DNA of 40,425 nt from Methylobacterium oxalidis. GTDB lineage: Bacteria; Pseudomonadota; Alphaproteobacteria; Rhizobiales; Beijerinckiaceae. The stretch covers positions 1 through 40,425 of the forward strand of contig NZ_BJZU01000096.1 in the NCBI RefSeq assembly GCF_007992195.1. The letters run 5' to 3'. Each line of letters opens with the position of its first letter. The stretch's first letter is position 1. Below the pieces are notes generated by a model. It was not told the origin of the DNA and did no database searches. It saw nothing but the letters and a program-made list of their open reading frames with translations. Shown here in pieces: positions 1 through 6,872 of the stretch. A program made the translations under genes and the position numbers.

Positions 1-79
1 TCCCGATGCCGCTAGCCGTCGAGCCGTTCGGGGGGACTTCCTGGCCGCCTTCCAAGAGGGCACGGAACGCTGTCGACAT
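1..79 (-). CDS. CHRD domain protein, N-terminal fragment (cut by window edge)
   Basis: A minus-strand reading frame starts with ATG at 79 and runs off the left edge, leaving 26 visible codons. A near-perfect ribosome binding site (AGGAGGGAG, complement of 82-90) sits just upstream. The visible protein contains the stretch ALLEGGQEVPPNGSTASG, which matches the opening of CHRD domains (an aromatic residue, then a GxxEVPP motif, then a small-residue turn). CHRD domains are beta-rich modules found in bacterial secreted proteins and in chordin. Their function in bacteria is unclear. No signal peptide precedes the motif, so this may be a cytoplasmic or unusually exported form. The start lies 60 bases downstream of the epimerase gene on the same strand, so the two may be co-transcribed. 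Only about 25 residues are visible, so the family call is tentative. Confidence 0.55.
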   Translation of the reverse strand, partial: MSTAFRALLEGGQEVPPNGSTASGIG

Positions 80-139
80 AGCTCCCTCCTCGAACGATCC
101 ACTTCCGGTCCGTCATTGGGCTGAGTGCGAAACCTGTTT

Positions 140-1180
140 TCACGAGGGCCGCAGAGGTCGAGAAGTCAGCGGGATTCCGCTGGCGACCGCGTTGGCATCG
201 CGCATGTCTCCGGGCTGCGTGAGCCACGCCACCGCCAGCGCCAAGGCTTCGTCGACAGGCTTCGGTCGATATCCAAGTTCGTCGCGGGCCTTTCCATCAT
301 CGAAAGGCGCAGAGCGCAGAGCGAGCCGTACGCCCTCTCGCGTGACCATCGGCGGACGCCGCGTGAGATGATCCGCGATCCACTCGGAGGCCGTTGCCGC
401 GGCCAAGGCAACGATGCCGGGCAACGCCACGAAGGGCATCGACCGACCTGACAGGTGCTTCAGCCGAGCCAGGAGTTGCCCCAACCGCACGTTCTCGCCA
501 CCGAGCACGTAGCGCTGCCCGGGAAGCCCTCTCTCCCCCGCGAGGCGGAGGCCTTCGGCCGCATCACGGACATCGACCAAGTTGAGCGTGCAATCGAGGA
601 AGGCCGGTGCCTGCCCCTTCAGGAAGAGCGACAACATCGTCGAGGGCGGGGTCATGTTCCAGTCGCCGGGTCCGATCGGGATTGTCGGGCTTGCGATCAC
701 GACGTCGCGTCCTGCCGCCGCGGCGGCGAGCATCGATCGCTCGGCCAGCCATTTGGACCGCGTGTAGGGACCGGACATCCGCTCAAGGGCCGGAAGATCG
801 TCGCCGCGCACGCACTCACCGTCCCGCGAGCCCGTGAGCAGCACGGTCTCCGTCGAGCAATGGATCATCCGTGCGGTCACAGGTGCCGCAGCCAAAAGGC
901 AGTTCGTGGCGTGCACATTGACGCGAAAGAAGGAAGCTCGGTCCGCAGCCCACAGATGGGGGACACCGGCCAAATGGTAGATGCGATCGACGCCGATCAT
1001 CGCTCCGGACAAGGCATCGCCATCGAGAATCGAGCCGCGAAGAAACTCGACACAGGCTGGGAGACCGTGCGGATTGCCACAGTCGAGCACTCTCACCGAA
1101 CGTCCAGAGGCGAGCAGGGATTCAACGAGATGGCGACCGATAAAGCCGCATCCGCCGGTGACGAGATCGACCGATGACAT
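140..1180 (-). CDS. NAD-dependent epimerase/dehydratase (HpnA-like, extended SDR)
   Basis: This is a 346-residue extended short-chain dehydrogenase/reductase. The Rossmann glycine motif GGCGFIG lies at residues 9-15. A substrate-binding Ser/Thr region (HCSTETV) and the catalytic pair YTRSK (YxxxK) follow at the usual spacing. The C-terminal half contains LNLVDVRDAAEGLRLAGERG and a YVLGGENV stretch, which resemble hopanoid-associated sugar epimerases (HpnA) and dihydroflavonol-reductase-like enzymes. The substrate cannot be read from sequence; a nucleotide sugar or a small ketone is possible. The start is ATG at 1180 with only a weak GAGAA upstream. It is followed 60 bases later by the CHRD gene. 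No hopanoid or exopolysaccharide genes are visible nearby, so a role in hopanoid synthesis is not supported by context. Confidence 0.82.
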   Translation of the reverse strand: MSSVDLVTGGCGFIGRHLVESLLASGRSVRVLDCGNPHGLPACVEFLRGSILDGDALSGAMIGVDRIYHLAGVPHLWAADRASFFRVNVHATNCLLAAAPVTARMIHCSTETVLLTGSRDGECVRGDDLPALERMSGPYTRSKWLAERSMLAAAAAGRDVVIASPTIPIGPGDWNMTPPSTMLSLFLKGQAPAFLDCTLNLVDVRDAAEGLRLAGERGLPGQRYVLGGENVRLGQLLARLKHLSGRSMPFVALPGIVALAAATASEWIADHLTRRPPMVTREGVRLALRSAPFDDGKARDELGYRPKPVDEALALAVAWLTQPGDMRDANAVASGIPLTSRPLRPS

Positions 1181-1684
1181 CTGCGTTCTCAGCTGCGATC
1201 AATCGCTCGGGCCATGCCATGACGCCTCTGAGGAACTTTAATTCAGATGATGGCATGTGCTTGATCAAACGAGACAATTGCCCCCGGGTCCGACCCGTTG
1301 GACCATCACTGTGCCACTGGGCGGGACAGTGATCGGTGCGGGAGAGGTCGAGCGTCTGATCGGCCAGATCCACAGGACCGTGTGGTTGGTCGCCGAGAAC
1401 TCCGCTTCGGCTCGGCCGGCTGGATCTCCTCGGATGGTGAGATCACCATCGCGCGGTCTCGGCAAGATCGAAGCGCGAACGAGCGATGTGGTCGAGGGAG
1501 CGTCAACGAGCTCAGGTGAGTGCATCCATCTGGGCTGTTCACGGTCGTCGATGGGTGTTGAAAAGCGCAGAGACGACATGCGCTTTGGCATGCAGCCGGA
1601 CTCAGCACTGATCTGAGCCGCTGCAATGTCTGCTTCCGAGATGCGCGCTTTCTGGGCTGAACGACGTCGTTCAGCGCAAAGCCG
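1181..1684. other. Gene-poor interval
   Basis: About 500 bases with no convincing gene. Open frames exist on both strands, but their translations are rich in Arg, Ser and Pro without domain-like patterning, and none has a good ribosome binding site. The promoter of the epimerase gene must lie at its left end. Decayed coding sequence is possible. Confidence 0.5.
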
Positions 1685-1930
1685 TTGGCCCGAAGCGGCT
1701 ACGCGCGCTTCGCGGAGGCGGTCGTCGCGGCGCTCCCCGGCCTGATCGGACTCGTCCTCGTCGTGGCGATGATCAACCTCTGCTTCCGCGTCGCGCTCCT
1801 CGTCGATATCGATCCGCTCGGCCCCGCCGAACACACCGTGTTGCTGGCCGTGTCCGGCATCATCTTCTCGGTCCTGATCGCGACCGAGCCACCGACCATC
1901 ATCGAACTGCAGCGGCGGTCCAGGCGCTCC
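1685..1930 (+). pseudogene. Fragment of a small two-helix membrane protein
   Basis: From a TTG at 1685 the frame encodes about 80 residues with two clear hydrophobic segments (around ALPGLIGLVLVVAMI and HTVLLAVSGIIFSVLIAT), joined by an acidic turn (VDIDPLGPAEH). It therefore looks like a real membrane protein. After about 1915 the same frame becomes Arg-rich and unlike protein. A different frame continues with QALHAVPWLVRDQDRKD, which suggests a frameshift. There is no ribosome binding site before the TTG, so the 5' end may also be missing. I read this as a degraded gene. An intact small protein with an unusual start is the alternative. No family is recognised. Confidence 0.35.
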
Positions 1931-2047
1931 ACGCGGTGCCCTGGCTGGTGCGTGATCAGGACCGGAAGGACATGGGGCGCGGCAGCGGCATACACCCTGC
2001 GCAGGATCGAGCGGGCCGGTCCGAGGTCCGGACCGGCCGCCCTCACA

Positions 2048-2425
2048 TCAGTCGTAAGGATCGAAGTCCGGTCCGTAGCCCACGGAGCGCGGTCCGAACC
2101 GGCGCGGTCCGATGGGCCCGTCGCGCTCGACGAGCACCTCGCGGACCACGGGACGGGGCCGGTAGACCACAGGACGCTCCACCACGACTTCGCGGACGAC
2201 CGGGCGCGGGCGGTAGACGACGGGCCGTTCGACGACCACCTCGCGCACGATCCGGCGGGGCGGCGCGACGACCGGGCGTTCGACGATGGTCCGGCGCGTC
2301 ACCACGGTCTCGGGCGCGTCGTATCCGTCGTAGCCGTTTCCGTCTGCGCGAGCAGACGTGGCCGGGAGAAGTGCCCCCGCACCAAGTGCGAGGGCTGCGA
2401 AGGCAGCGAATGCTGTTTTCCTCAT
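2048..2425 (-). CDS. Secreted protein with tandem 17-residue Val/Arg/Pro repeats
   Basis: The predicted protein has 125 residues from ATG at 2425. Residues 1-27 form a classical Sec signal peptide: MRK, then an Ala/Leu-rich core ending PATSARA, with likely cleavage before Asp-Gly. The mature part is low-complexity, with repeated units of the type VVYRPRPVVREVVVERP. Two units are nearly identical and two flanking ones are degenerate, followed by a Gly/Pro/Tyr/Asp tail. Alternating Val and charged residues suggest extended beta structure in the periplasm or cell surface. An ATG six codons upstream (2443) is possible but has no ribosome binding site. Similar small Arg/Tyr/Val-rich exported proteins are common hypotheticals in Methylobacterium. 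The function is unknown. Confidence 0.72.
   Translation of the reverse strand: MRKTAFAAFAALALGAGALLPATSARADGNGYDGYDAPETVVTRRTIVERPVVAPPRRIVREVVVERPVVYRPRPVVREVVVERPVVYRPRPVVREVLVERDGPIGPRRFGPRSVGYGPDFDPYD
2136..2288. repeat. Three tandem 51-bp coding repeats
   Basis: Three consecutive 51-base units begin at about 2136, 2187 and 2238, and each encodes 17 residues of the secreted repeat protein. The units are diverged at wobble positions, with different codons for the same Val, Arg and Pro residues. The amino-acid repeat therefore appears to be kept by selection and is not a very recent duplication. Confidence 0.7.
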
Positions 2426-2898
2426 CCTGTCACTCACCGTCATGGACGAACACAGCCGCGCAAGGCGGCAAGGACTAACGCCGACGCCCGGCATTTGGCC
2501 GAGGCTGCGTCGACTTGGGCAGGCGGATAGGCTGCAGAACCATCCTCGATGTCGACAGGCCCTCATGAAATCGCGACAGCCAGAGCAATCGCGGGACAAG
2601 GTGCGAGTTACCTCCACCGCTCCGATTGCAGGGTCCTTTCCCGAGATGCCGCACAGTTCCGGTGAATGATGCCATCGGGCGCGCGGTTGTCGGCCGTCTC
2701 CGGAGAAGCCTGGCTGGCGGCATTCGGGCGACCCACCAAGCTAGGCGACAACTCATTTGGGCCACTGCGACCCTGGACAGGCTTCGTGCCCCAGGGATCG
2801 AAGGTCCTAGAACAGCAATGCGTCTGCGGTTCGAAGATGCCAGGCACGCGCGCGGAACGAGGCGAGTCGGGTCGCGCAGGGTTCCACGACGGCAATCC
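2426..2898. other. Intergenic interval, no gene recognised
   Basis: About 470 bases between two minus-strand genes. Several short frames are open on both strands, but none combines a ribosome binding site with a protein-like translation. The promoter of the repeat-protein gene should lie at its left end. I see no strong hairpin or repeat. Confidence 0.45.
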
Positions 2899-3147
2899 CT
2901 ACTCGAACGGCGGCCCTGACGCGCTGAGTCTTGACCGCAGGTCGATGCTGGGCCGTTCGGCTTCCCGGTGCACAAGCGCGGTATCACAGGCCATCATCAG
3001 AGTGCGCAGATCTTCAACGGACAACTCTGCTTCGGCAGGCGTCCGGAACCCGCCGCGGCAGTAGATGGAACCGGAAGCCGTCACTGCCACGACCGCGAAC
3101 CGCCCATCTGAACCGCCGACGATGCTGTAGGTCACTGACCGCGCCAT
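2899..3147 (-). CDS. Small hypothetical protein, 82 residues
   Basis: An 82-residue protein from ATG at 3147, with a good purine-rich ribosome binding site (GGAAGAGG) directly upstream. The N-terminal half looks like a beta-sheet (SYSIVGG-type start, then FAVVAVTASGSIYCRGGF). The second half looks helical (PAEAELSVEDLRTLMMACD). This is a common layout for small cytoplasmic Methylobacterium hypotheticals. It has no signal peptide or membrane segment. It is transcribed divergently from the NepR-sigma fusion gene, so the 145 bases between them hold both promoters and a shared stress promoter is possible. No function can be assigned. Confidence 0.6.
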   Translation of the reverse strand: MARSVTYSIVGGSDGRFAVVAVTASGSIYCRGGFRTPAEAELSVEDLRTLMMACDTALVHREAERPSIDLRSRLSASGPPFE

Positions 3148-3198
3148 GACCTCTTCCGCTCTGACCCACAGAGGATGGCTGCAACGCGAATGCGGCGA

Positions 3199-3223
3199 GG
3201 AACGATCCCCGAACGGCCCAGTT
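3199..3223 (+). promoter_or_regulatory. EcfG-type promoter upstream of the NepR-sigma gene
   Basis: GGAAC at 3199-3203 is followed by 17 bases and GTT at 3221-3223. This matches the general stress (EcfG) promoter consensus of alphaproteobacteria, GGAAC-N16/17-(c)GTT. Transcription would start near 3229, about 60 bases before the proposed TTG start at 3293. Confidence 0.6.
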
Positions 3224-3292
3224 AGATGTTCACTGTACAGTCAGGATGGTCGGCGTACGCCTGCGCGGATCACTCTGCGAAAGGACAGCAGG

Positions 3293-4003
3293 TTGAACGA
3301 CATGCTGATACCAAGCGGCCTCGGCGTGGATCAGGCGGAGATGCAGGATGCACCGCACTCGGCTTTCCTGCCTGGAGCGATCCTGGACCACCTCGGCTCC
3401 GAGCTACGGGCGGCCTACAGCGTCCTGACCTGTGCGCCATTGCCCCAAGGCTTGCTCGACCTGATCGCGCAGCTCGACAGCTCGCATGCGGAACGGTCCG
3501 GAAACGCCGACGCCTTTCGAGATGAGCTGATCGCGGTGCTTGCCGACCTGCGGGGGTTCGCGCTGTCGCTCGTCCCGGACGCGGCGCGCGCCGACGACCT
3601 CGTGCAGGAGACCGTACTTCGGGCCTGGGCGGCCCAGGACCGCTTCGCGCCAGGTTCGAACCTGAAGGCTTGGCTGTTCACGATCCTGCGCAACCAGTTC
3701 TACAGCGAGTGCCGCAAGGGCAAGCGCGAGGTCGAGGACGCGGACGGCACCCTCGCCGGCCAGCTCGTCGCTCCCGCCGCTCAGGAGCACGGCTCGGATC
3801 TGCGCACCATCTGGACTCACATCGCCAAGCTGCCGCCGTCCCAGCGCGAGGCGCTGCTCCTCGTGGGCGCCCAGGGTCTGACCTACGAGGCTGCGGCCGA
3901 GGTGATTGGCTGCCAAGTGGGGACGGTCAAGAGCCGGGTCAGCCGGGCACGCTCGCTCCTGACCAGCCTGCTTGGCATGTCCGCGACCCGAGCATCCGCC
4001 TAG
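3293..4003 (+). CDS. NepR-like anti-sigma segment fused to an EcfG-type ECF sigma factor
   Basis: The 236-residue product combines two modules. Residues 28-67 carry a NepR-like pattern: LGSELRAAY, then APLPQGLLDLIAQLD, equivalent to the LRxxY and PVPDxFxxLLxxLD helices of NepR anti-sigma factors. Residues 73-230 are a complete EcfG-like sigma factor. Region 2 includes DDLVQETVLRAW and NLKAWLFTILRNQFYSE; region 4 includes LPPSQREALLLVGAQGLTYEAAAEVIG and GTVKSRVSRAR. In the known general stress response, NepR binds EcfG until phosphorylated PhyR removes it; here both parts are in one chain. The start is TTG at 3293, chosen because GAAAGGA (3279-3285) lies 7 bases upstream. ATG at 3302 is the alternative, and both keep the whole NepR-like part. 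An upstream start would add residues with no family resemblance. The sigma part is certain and the NepR part is motif-based. Confidence 0.85.
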   Translation: MNDMLIPSGLGVDQAEMQDAPHSAFLPGAILDHLGSELRAAYSVLTCAPLPQGLLDLIAQLDSSHAERSGNADAFRDELIAVLADLRGFALSLVPDAARADDLVQETVLRAWAAQDRFAPGSNLKAWLFTILRNQFYSECRKGKREVEDADGTLAGQLVAPAAQEHGSDLRTIWTHIAKLPPSQREALLLVGAQGLTYEAAAEVIGCQVGTVKSRVSRARSLLTSLLGMSATRASA

Positions 4004-4650
4004 AGGGTGACTTCAGGCCCGTGGTGGGGCTCAATGATGCCCATCGACAGGAGGTGTCCTGCACTGACGCCTGACCCGCGTGGTGCACATCCAGACGCTT
4101 CACGACGCTGCGAAAGTTGCCTCAGATGCCGTGAGCGGGCGTGGGAGGGCAGGTACACTCGATCAGCCTAGCAAAGGCATGGAGCTGCGGCTCATGGAGG
4201 CAACCGGCGTTGGGCGGTCGCGGCGGCCGTGCCGGCATGGACAACCGGCGGCGAAGCCCCCGGGCATGGCGATGCTGGTCATGGGACAACAACCATCGTC
4301 GGCGCTGCGCCCAAGCCTCATCAGCAGGCGACGCGCACGAAGCGGCCGCAAAACGGTTCCGAGCCGTCGAGCGTTCCTGCGGATCGTACACAAGAGGGCA
4401 ACCGGAGCGTGCCGTGCTCAACTGGCGGTCCATGAAGCGCCCCCCAGGACGTCCGGTGGATCATAGCCATCGACCGGCACGGCCTCGACACGCGCCGTGA
4501 TCCGCTGGGACCCAACTCGGTTCGGCGATGCCCGTCGTTGGCACGTTGCCTCCTGTGAGCACAGCTCACGAACGATACCTTCACCGACTGGATGCCGTTT
4601 CCCGACTGCCCGCTCTCTGGCGAGGACGAGCGATCTTTAAATCGAAGTGG
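4004..4650. other. Gene-poor interval
   Basis: About 650 bases without a supported gene. Open frames on both strands give Arg/Ser/Pro-rich translations typical of non-coding high-GC DNA. A short inverted repeat GTGAGC-ACA-GCTCAC lies at 4555-4569. A weak five-base-stem hairpin at 4048-4061, after the sigma gene stop, has no T-tract. Confidence 0.45.
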
Positions 4651-4890
4651 ATGACGATGGCGGCGGACAGCGCGGCTCCCCTCATCCTGGCGGTGCAGAC
4701 CTGCGCAAGCGATCCGAGCCGTTACGGTTAAGTCATCCGGGATGGCCACAACGTTGTTCTGCGATCCTGCTACGCGTCGGCCAGCGAGGAAGAGGCACGC
4801 ACCGAAGGATTGACCGCTCACAAAGAGGCGGGCGCCCTGTTCCGCGACAGCCTCAGAGATGGGAAGGAGAGCGGGACGGATGAAGGCGTT
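4651..4890 (+). pseudogene. Small hypothetical protein gene interrupted by an in-frame TAA
   Basis: From ATG at 4651 the frame reads about 26 protein-like residues ending in CASDPSRYG, then meets TAA at 4729-4731. The same frame continues directly with VIRDGHNVVLRSCYASASEE and a helical segment. Joined together, this resembles the small family of 60-80 residue proteins with the layout 'SDP-RY-x-(I/V)-x-RDG-x-SxxSYAxExEAxxxG' that are frequent hypotheticals in this group. The stop falls exactly where that layout expects the strand to continue, so a point mutation is the simplest explanation. The right boundary is uncertain. A sequencing error or stop-codon readthrough are alternatives. Confidence 0.4.
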
Positions 4891-4976
4891 CCTTGCGCAG
4901 CCAGCATGTGGACGATCTTTCGGCGCAACGGGACTGCTCGAGCACTTCGCCTGAGGCGAGTTGGGCTCGGCCACTG

Positions 4977-5342
4977 CTACTTCGTGCGCGCACTCCGTAG
5001 CTTCTCTGCAATGGGCGGCAGATTGACGAACACGCCCTCGCACATGCTGCCCAGGCTGCTGCGCATCACGCCCCTGGCCCACTCCCGGCGACCCTCGTCC
5101 ATCAGCTTGATCGCCACTTCTCGCGGCGTCTGCTTGGCGCAGGCCCGCATGACCTGCATCAGGGGGTACTCCGCATCCCGCCCGCAGGATTTCTTTGCCT
5201 GCAGGAACAGGCCGTACTTCTGAAACCGCTCCGGGCAATCCTCGGCGGACCACGCGGGAGCGGTGGTCAGCAGGCTGGCTAGGAGAACGACGGCGAGGCG
5301 AGCGGACGAAGCTTTCTGTGAGAGCATCAGAAGGCCATACAT
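4977..5342 (-). CDS. Small exported protein with four cysteines
   Basis: A 121-residue protein from ATG at 5342; a second ATG at 5327 would remove five residues, and neither has a good ribosome binding site. A signal peptide covers about residues 1-33, with core LAVVLLASLLTTAPAWSA and cleavage before Glu-Asp. The mature part is about 88 residues, mostly helical, with exactly four cysteines (in EDCPER, KKSCGR, MRACAK and GSMCEG), consistent with two disulfide bonds in the periplasm. It has no recognised domain. It stands alone on the minus strand in the gene-poor left region. The function is unknown, but the signal peptide and paired cysteines make a real gene likely. Confidence 0.68.
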   Translation of the reverse strand: MYGLLMLSQKASSARLAVVLLASLLTTAPAWSAEDCPERFQKYGLFLQAKKSCGRDAEYPLMQVMRACAKQTPREVAIKLMDEGRREWARGVMRSSLGSMCEGVFVNLPPIAEKLRSARTK

Positions 5343-5372
5343 GGCACAGGGCCAAGTTTGAGCGGGAGTGAC

Positions 5373-5501
5373 ATGGCGGCAAATCTATTCATCGGCACGT
5401 TGTTCAGGGCAGCCGCGATCTGTGACGGAGTGGTCGACGCGGCTATCACGTCCGTCCTGAGCGCCAACCGCGACGAAGCCTTCGTGTTCGAGAAAACGTA
5501 G
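5373..5501 (+). CDS. Possible 42-residue small protein
   Basis: A short plus-strand frame from ATG at 5373 to TAG at 5499-5501, with GGGAG four bases before the start. The translation begins MAANLFIGTLFRAAAICDG and continues with helical, mildly hydrophobic sequence, unlike the Arg/Pro-rich noise of the other frames here. It is divergent from the four-cysteine exported protein and only 30 bases from its start. It could be a true small protein or the remnant of a longer gene. No homologue is recognised. Confidence 0.3.
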   Translation: MAANLFIGTLFRAAAICDGVVDAAITSVLSANRDEAFVFEKT

Positions 5502-5772
5502 ACGGTCGATCGTCCCGCAGCGTTTCGAGCGCTGCCTGTCTCGCGTGAGCGAGTGACCGATCCTGGCGTATCGGAGTTCCGCAAGCGGATCGTGGTGCAT
5601 ACGGCCATCAAGTTGGCGCGGCTGCTGGAGCAGAAGTCGAAACTGATGTCTGACGCCCCCAACCATGCGGCGGAGGCTGACAACCGAGCCGCGGACCCGG
5701 CATCGGGCCTCCTACCTGCTTCCCGGTCGGTGCTGACCTCCGACGCTGCGCGATCACCCGATCAGCAAGCGT

Positions 5773-6063
5773 TCATCGCGCCGCGCAGATCTCGCGCCGG
5801 ACGAAGGCCGGCGAGACTAACAGCGGCCAAGCCACTCCGACCATCATCGAGCGACCGAAACCCTGCGAGGTCGGGCCTGCCAGCGCCACCGCGCCGAGGT
5901 AAACGCCAGCAAGCATGTAGGCGGCGAGGAAGCCTTGGGCGAACCGAGGCAAAGCGACCCTCCCAGTACGCGAAGAAACGATGAGGTCGTGAGGGCCCGC
6001 CCCGAGCCAGTCAGGACGGGCTTGCGTCGGCTGATCGTTTGGCCGCTCTGTCTGTGACCGCAA
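5773..6063 (-). CDS. Small membrane protein, 5' end uncertain
   Basis: The C-terminal 60 residues look like a genuine small inner-membrane protein: FAQGFLAAYMLAGVYLGAVALA is a good transmembrane helix, and MMVGVAWPLLVSPAF is a second hydrophobic stretch before a charged end. The first 35 residues are Arg/Gln/Pro-rich and protein-poor. The only in-frame start that opens the whole frame is a TTG at 6063 without a ribosome binding site, so the 5' end may be decayed or the true start may use an unrecognised codon. No domain is recognised. It lies between two small exported-protein genes on the same strand. Confidence 0.42.
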   Translation of the reverse strand: MRSQTERPNDQPTQARPDWLGAGPHDLIVSSRTGRVALPRFAQGFLAAYMLAGVYLGAVALAGPTSQGFGRSMMVGVAWPLLVSPAFVRREICAAR

Positions 6064-6089
6064 CGATGCGGACGCTGTGGCCCACCAGC

Positions 6090-6347
6090 TCAGTAGCGGT
6101 AACCGCCATACCCGCCGTAGCGCCGCTCCTCGTAGTAGCGCGAGCCTCGGTACGGCCGGTCATAGCCGCGGAACTCGTGTTTGCGTCGCCAACCATGGGC
6201 CGGAGCCCAGGAGGGAGGTCCACCATGATGGTAGCCGCGATCGCCCCGTGCCCAGGGCGGGTCGGCCAAGGCTGCTGTGGAGGTGCCCAGGACGCCGCCG
6301 GCAACAATCAGGGTGGGGAGCAGGGGCAGGGCCAGCTTTCGAAACAT
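6090..6347 (-). CDS. Small exported Gly/Tyr/Arg-rich protein
   Basis: An 85-residue protein from ATG at 6347, chosen because AGGAGA sits five to six bases upstream; an in-frame start farther upstream has no such site. Residues 1-28 are a signal peptide (MFRK, hydrophobic core LALPLLPTLIVAGGVLG, cleavage after TAALA). The mature protein is rich in Gly, Tyr, Arg, His and Trp, with an ending of RRYGGYGGYRY type. Such low-complexity exported proteins are common in Methylobacterium and are often stress- or surface-associated, but no function is established. A possible EcfG-type promoter lies about 40 bases upstream (6386-6410). Confidence 0.7.
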   Translation of the reverse strand: MFRKLALPLLPTLIVAGGVLGTSTAALADPPWARGDRGYHHGGPPSWAPAHGWRRKHEFRGYDRPYRGSRYYEERRYGGYGGYRY

Positions 6348-6385
6348 CTCATCTCCTGTGATCCCACCGGTTGCGGTGAGCAGAT

Positions 6386-6410
6386 ACGGAGACGGCATCG
6401 ATCCGGTTCC
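6386..6410 (-). promoter_or_regulatory. Possible EcfG-type promoter
   Basis: On the minus strand, GGAAC (complement of 6406-6410) is followed by 17 bases and CGTA. This is one mismatch from the general stress -10 element CGTT. A start point near 6377 would give a leader of about 30 bases for the exported Gly/Tyr-rich protein. Confidence 0.35.
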
Positions 6411-6584
6411 TCGTAATCAGCCAGGCTTGTTACGAGAGAGCATGCAAAATCTGTCAGCGCGTCGAGAAAGGACATGCTACGGGGCGGACGAACGGCACCG
6501 AGGTACGCCAGACGGGTACGCAGCGGAAGTCGCGCTTCCACTGACCCGTTGGTGCTGCTTCTGTGATTCAGACGGAGGGTGGGA

Positions 6585-6660
6585 TGGTGGAGCCTAACGG
6601 GATCGAACCGATGACCTCTTCCATGCCATGGAAGCGCTCTCCCAGCTGAGCTAAGGCCCC
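6585..6660 (-). tRNA. tRNA-Ala (anticodon GGC)
   Basis: A 76-base minus-strand tRNA with the CCA end encoded. The acceptor stem pairs GGGGCCT with AGGCTCC and contains the G3-U70 wobble pair that identifies alanine tRNAs. The D arm has AGCTCAGCTGGGAGAGC. The anticodon stem is CTTCC/GGAAG around loop ATGGCAT (anticodon GGC, reading GCC). The T arm contains GGTTCGATCCC. The 3' end faces the gene-poor left region, the orientation expected if that region had integrated at the tRNA 3' end, but I found no second copy of the 3' end. Confidence 0.96.
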
Positions 6661-6872
6661 ACTCTATCCACCGCGGCGGCTGGAAGCGTCCGCGGAGTTC
6701 GTCTCGCCGCCGGGACCGTGGTGCCCGTCGGCGAGGCCGGTTCTATAGGCGGCTCGCGGCCGGGACTCAACCCCTTTTTTCGCCCTTTCTCGCGATCGCC
6801 GGGCCCTTGTCGTCTCGGCGCCCGGCGCAGGCGGAGGGGTCCTGCCGGCGACGGCGCGGAGGGAGCCGCGCC

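Noticed and set aside
4321..5382. 353-residue minus-strand frame
   Set aside because: It overlaps the better-supported exported four-cysteine protein in another frame and has no domain-like sequence or ribosome binding site.
5553..5984. 143-residue plus-strand frame starting with GTG
   Set aside because: The first third is mildly protein-like, but the rest is Arg-rich and antisense to the likelier membrane protein at 5773-6063.
6585..6660. Integrative element attachment repeat from the tRNA-Ala 3' end
   Set aside because: No second copy of the tRNA 3' end and no integrase was seen between 1 and 6584.
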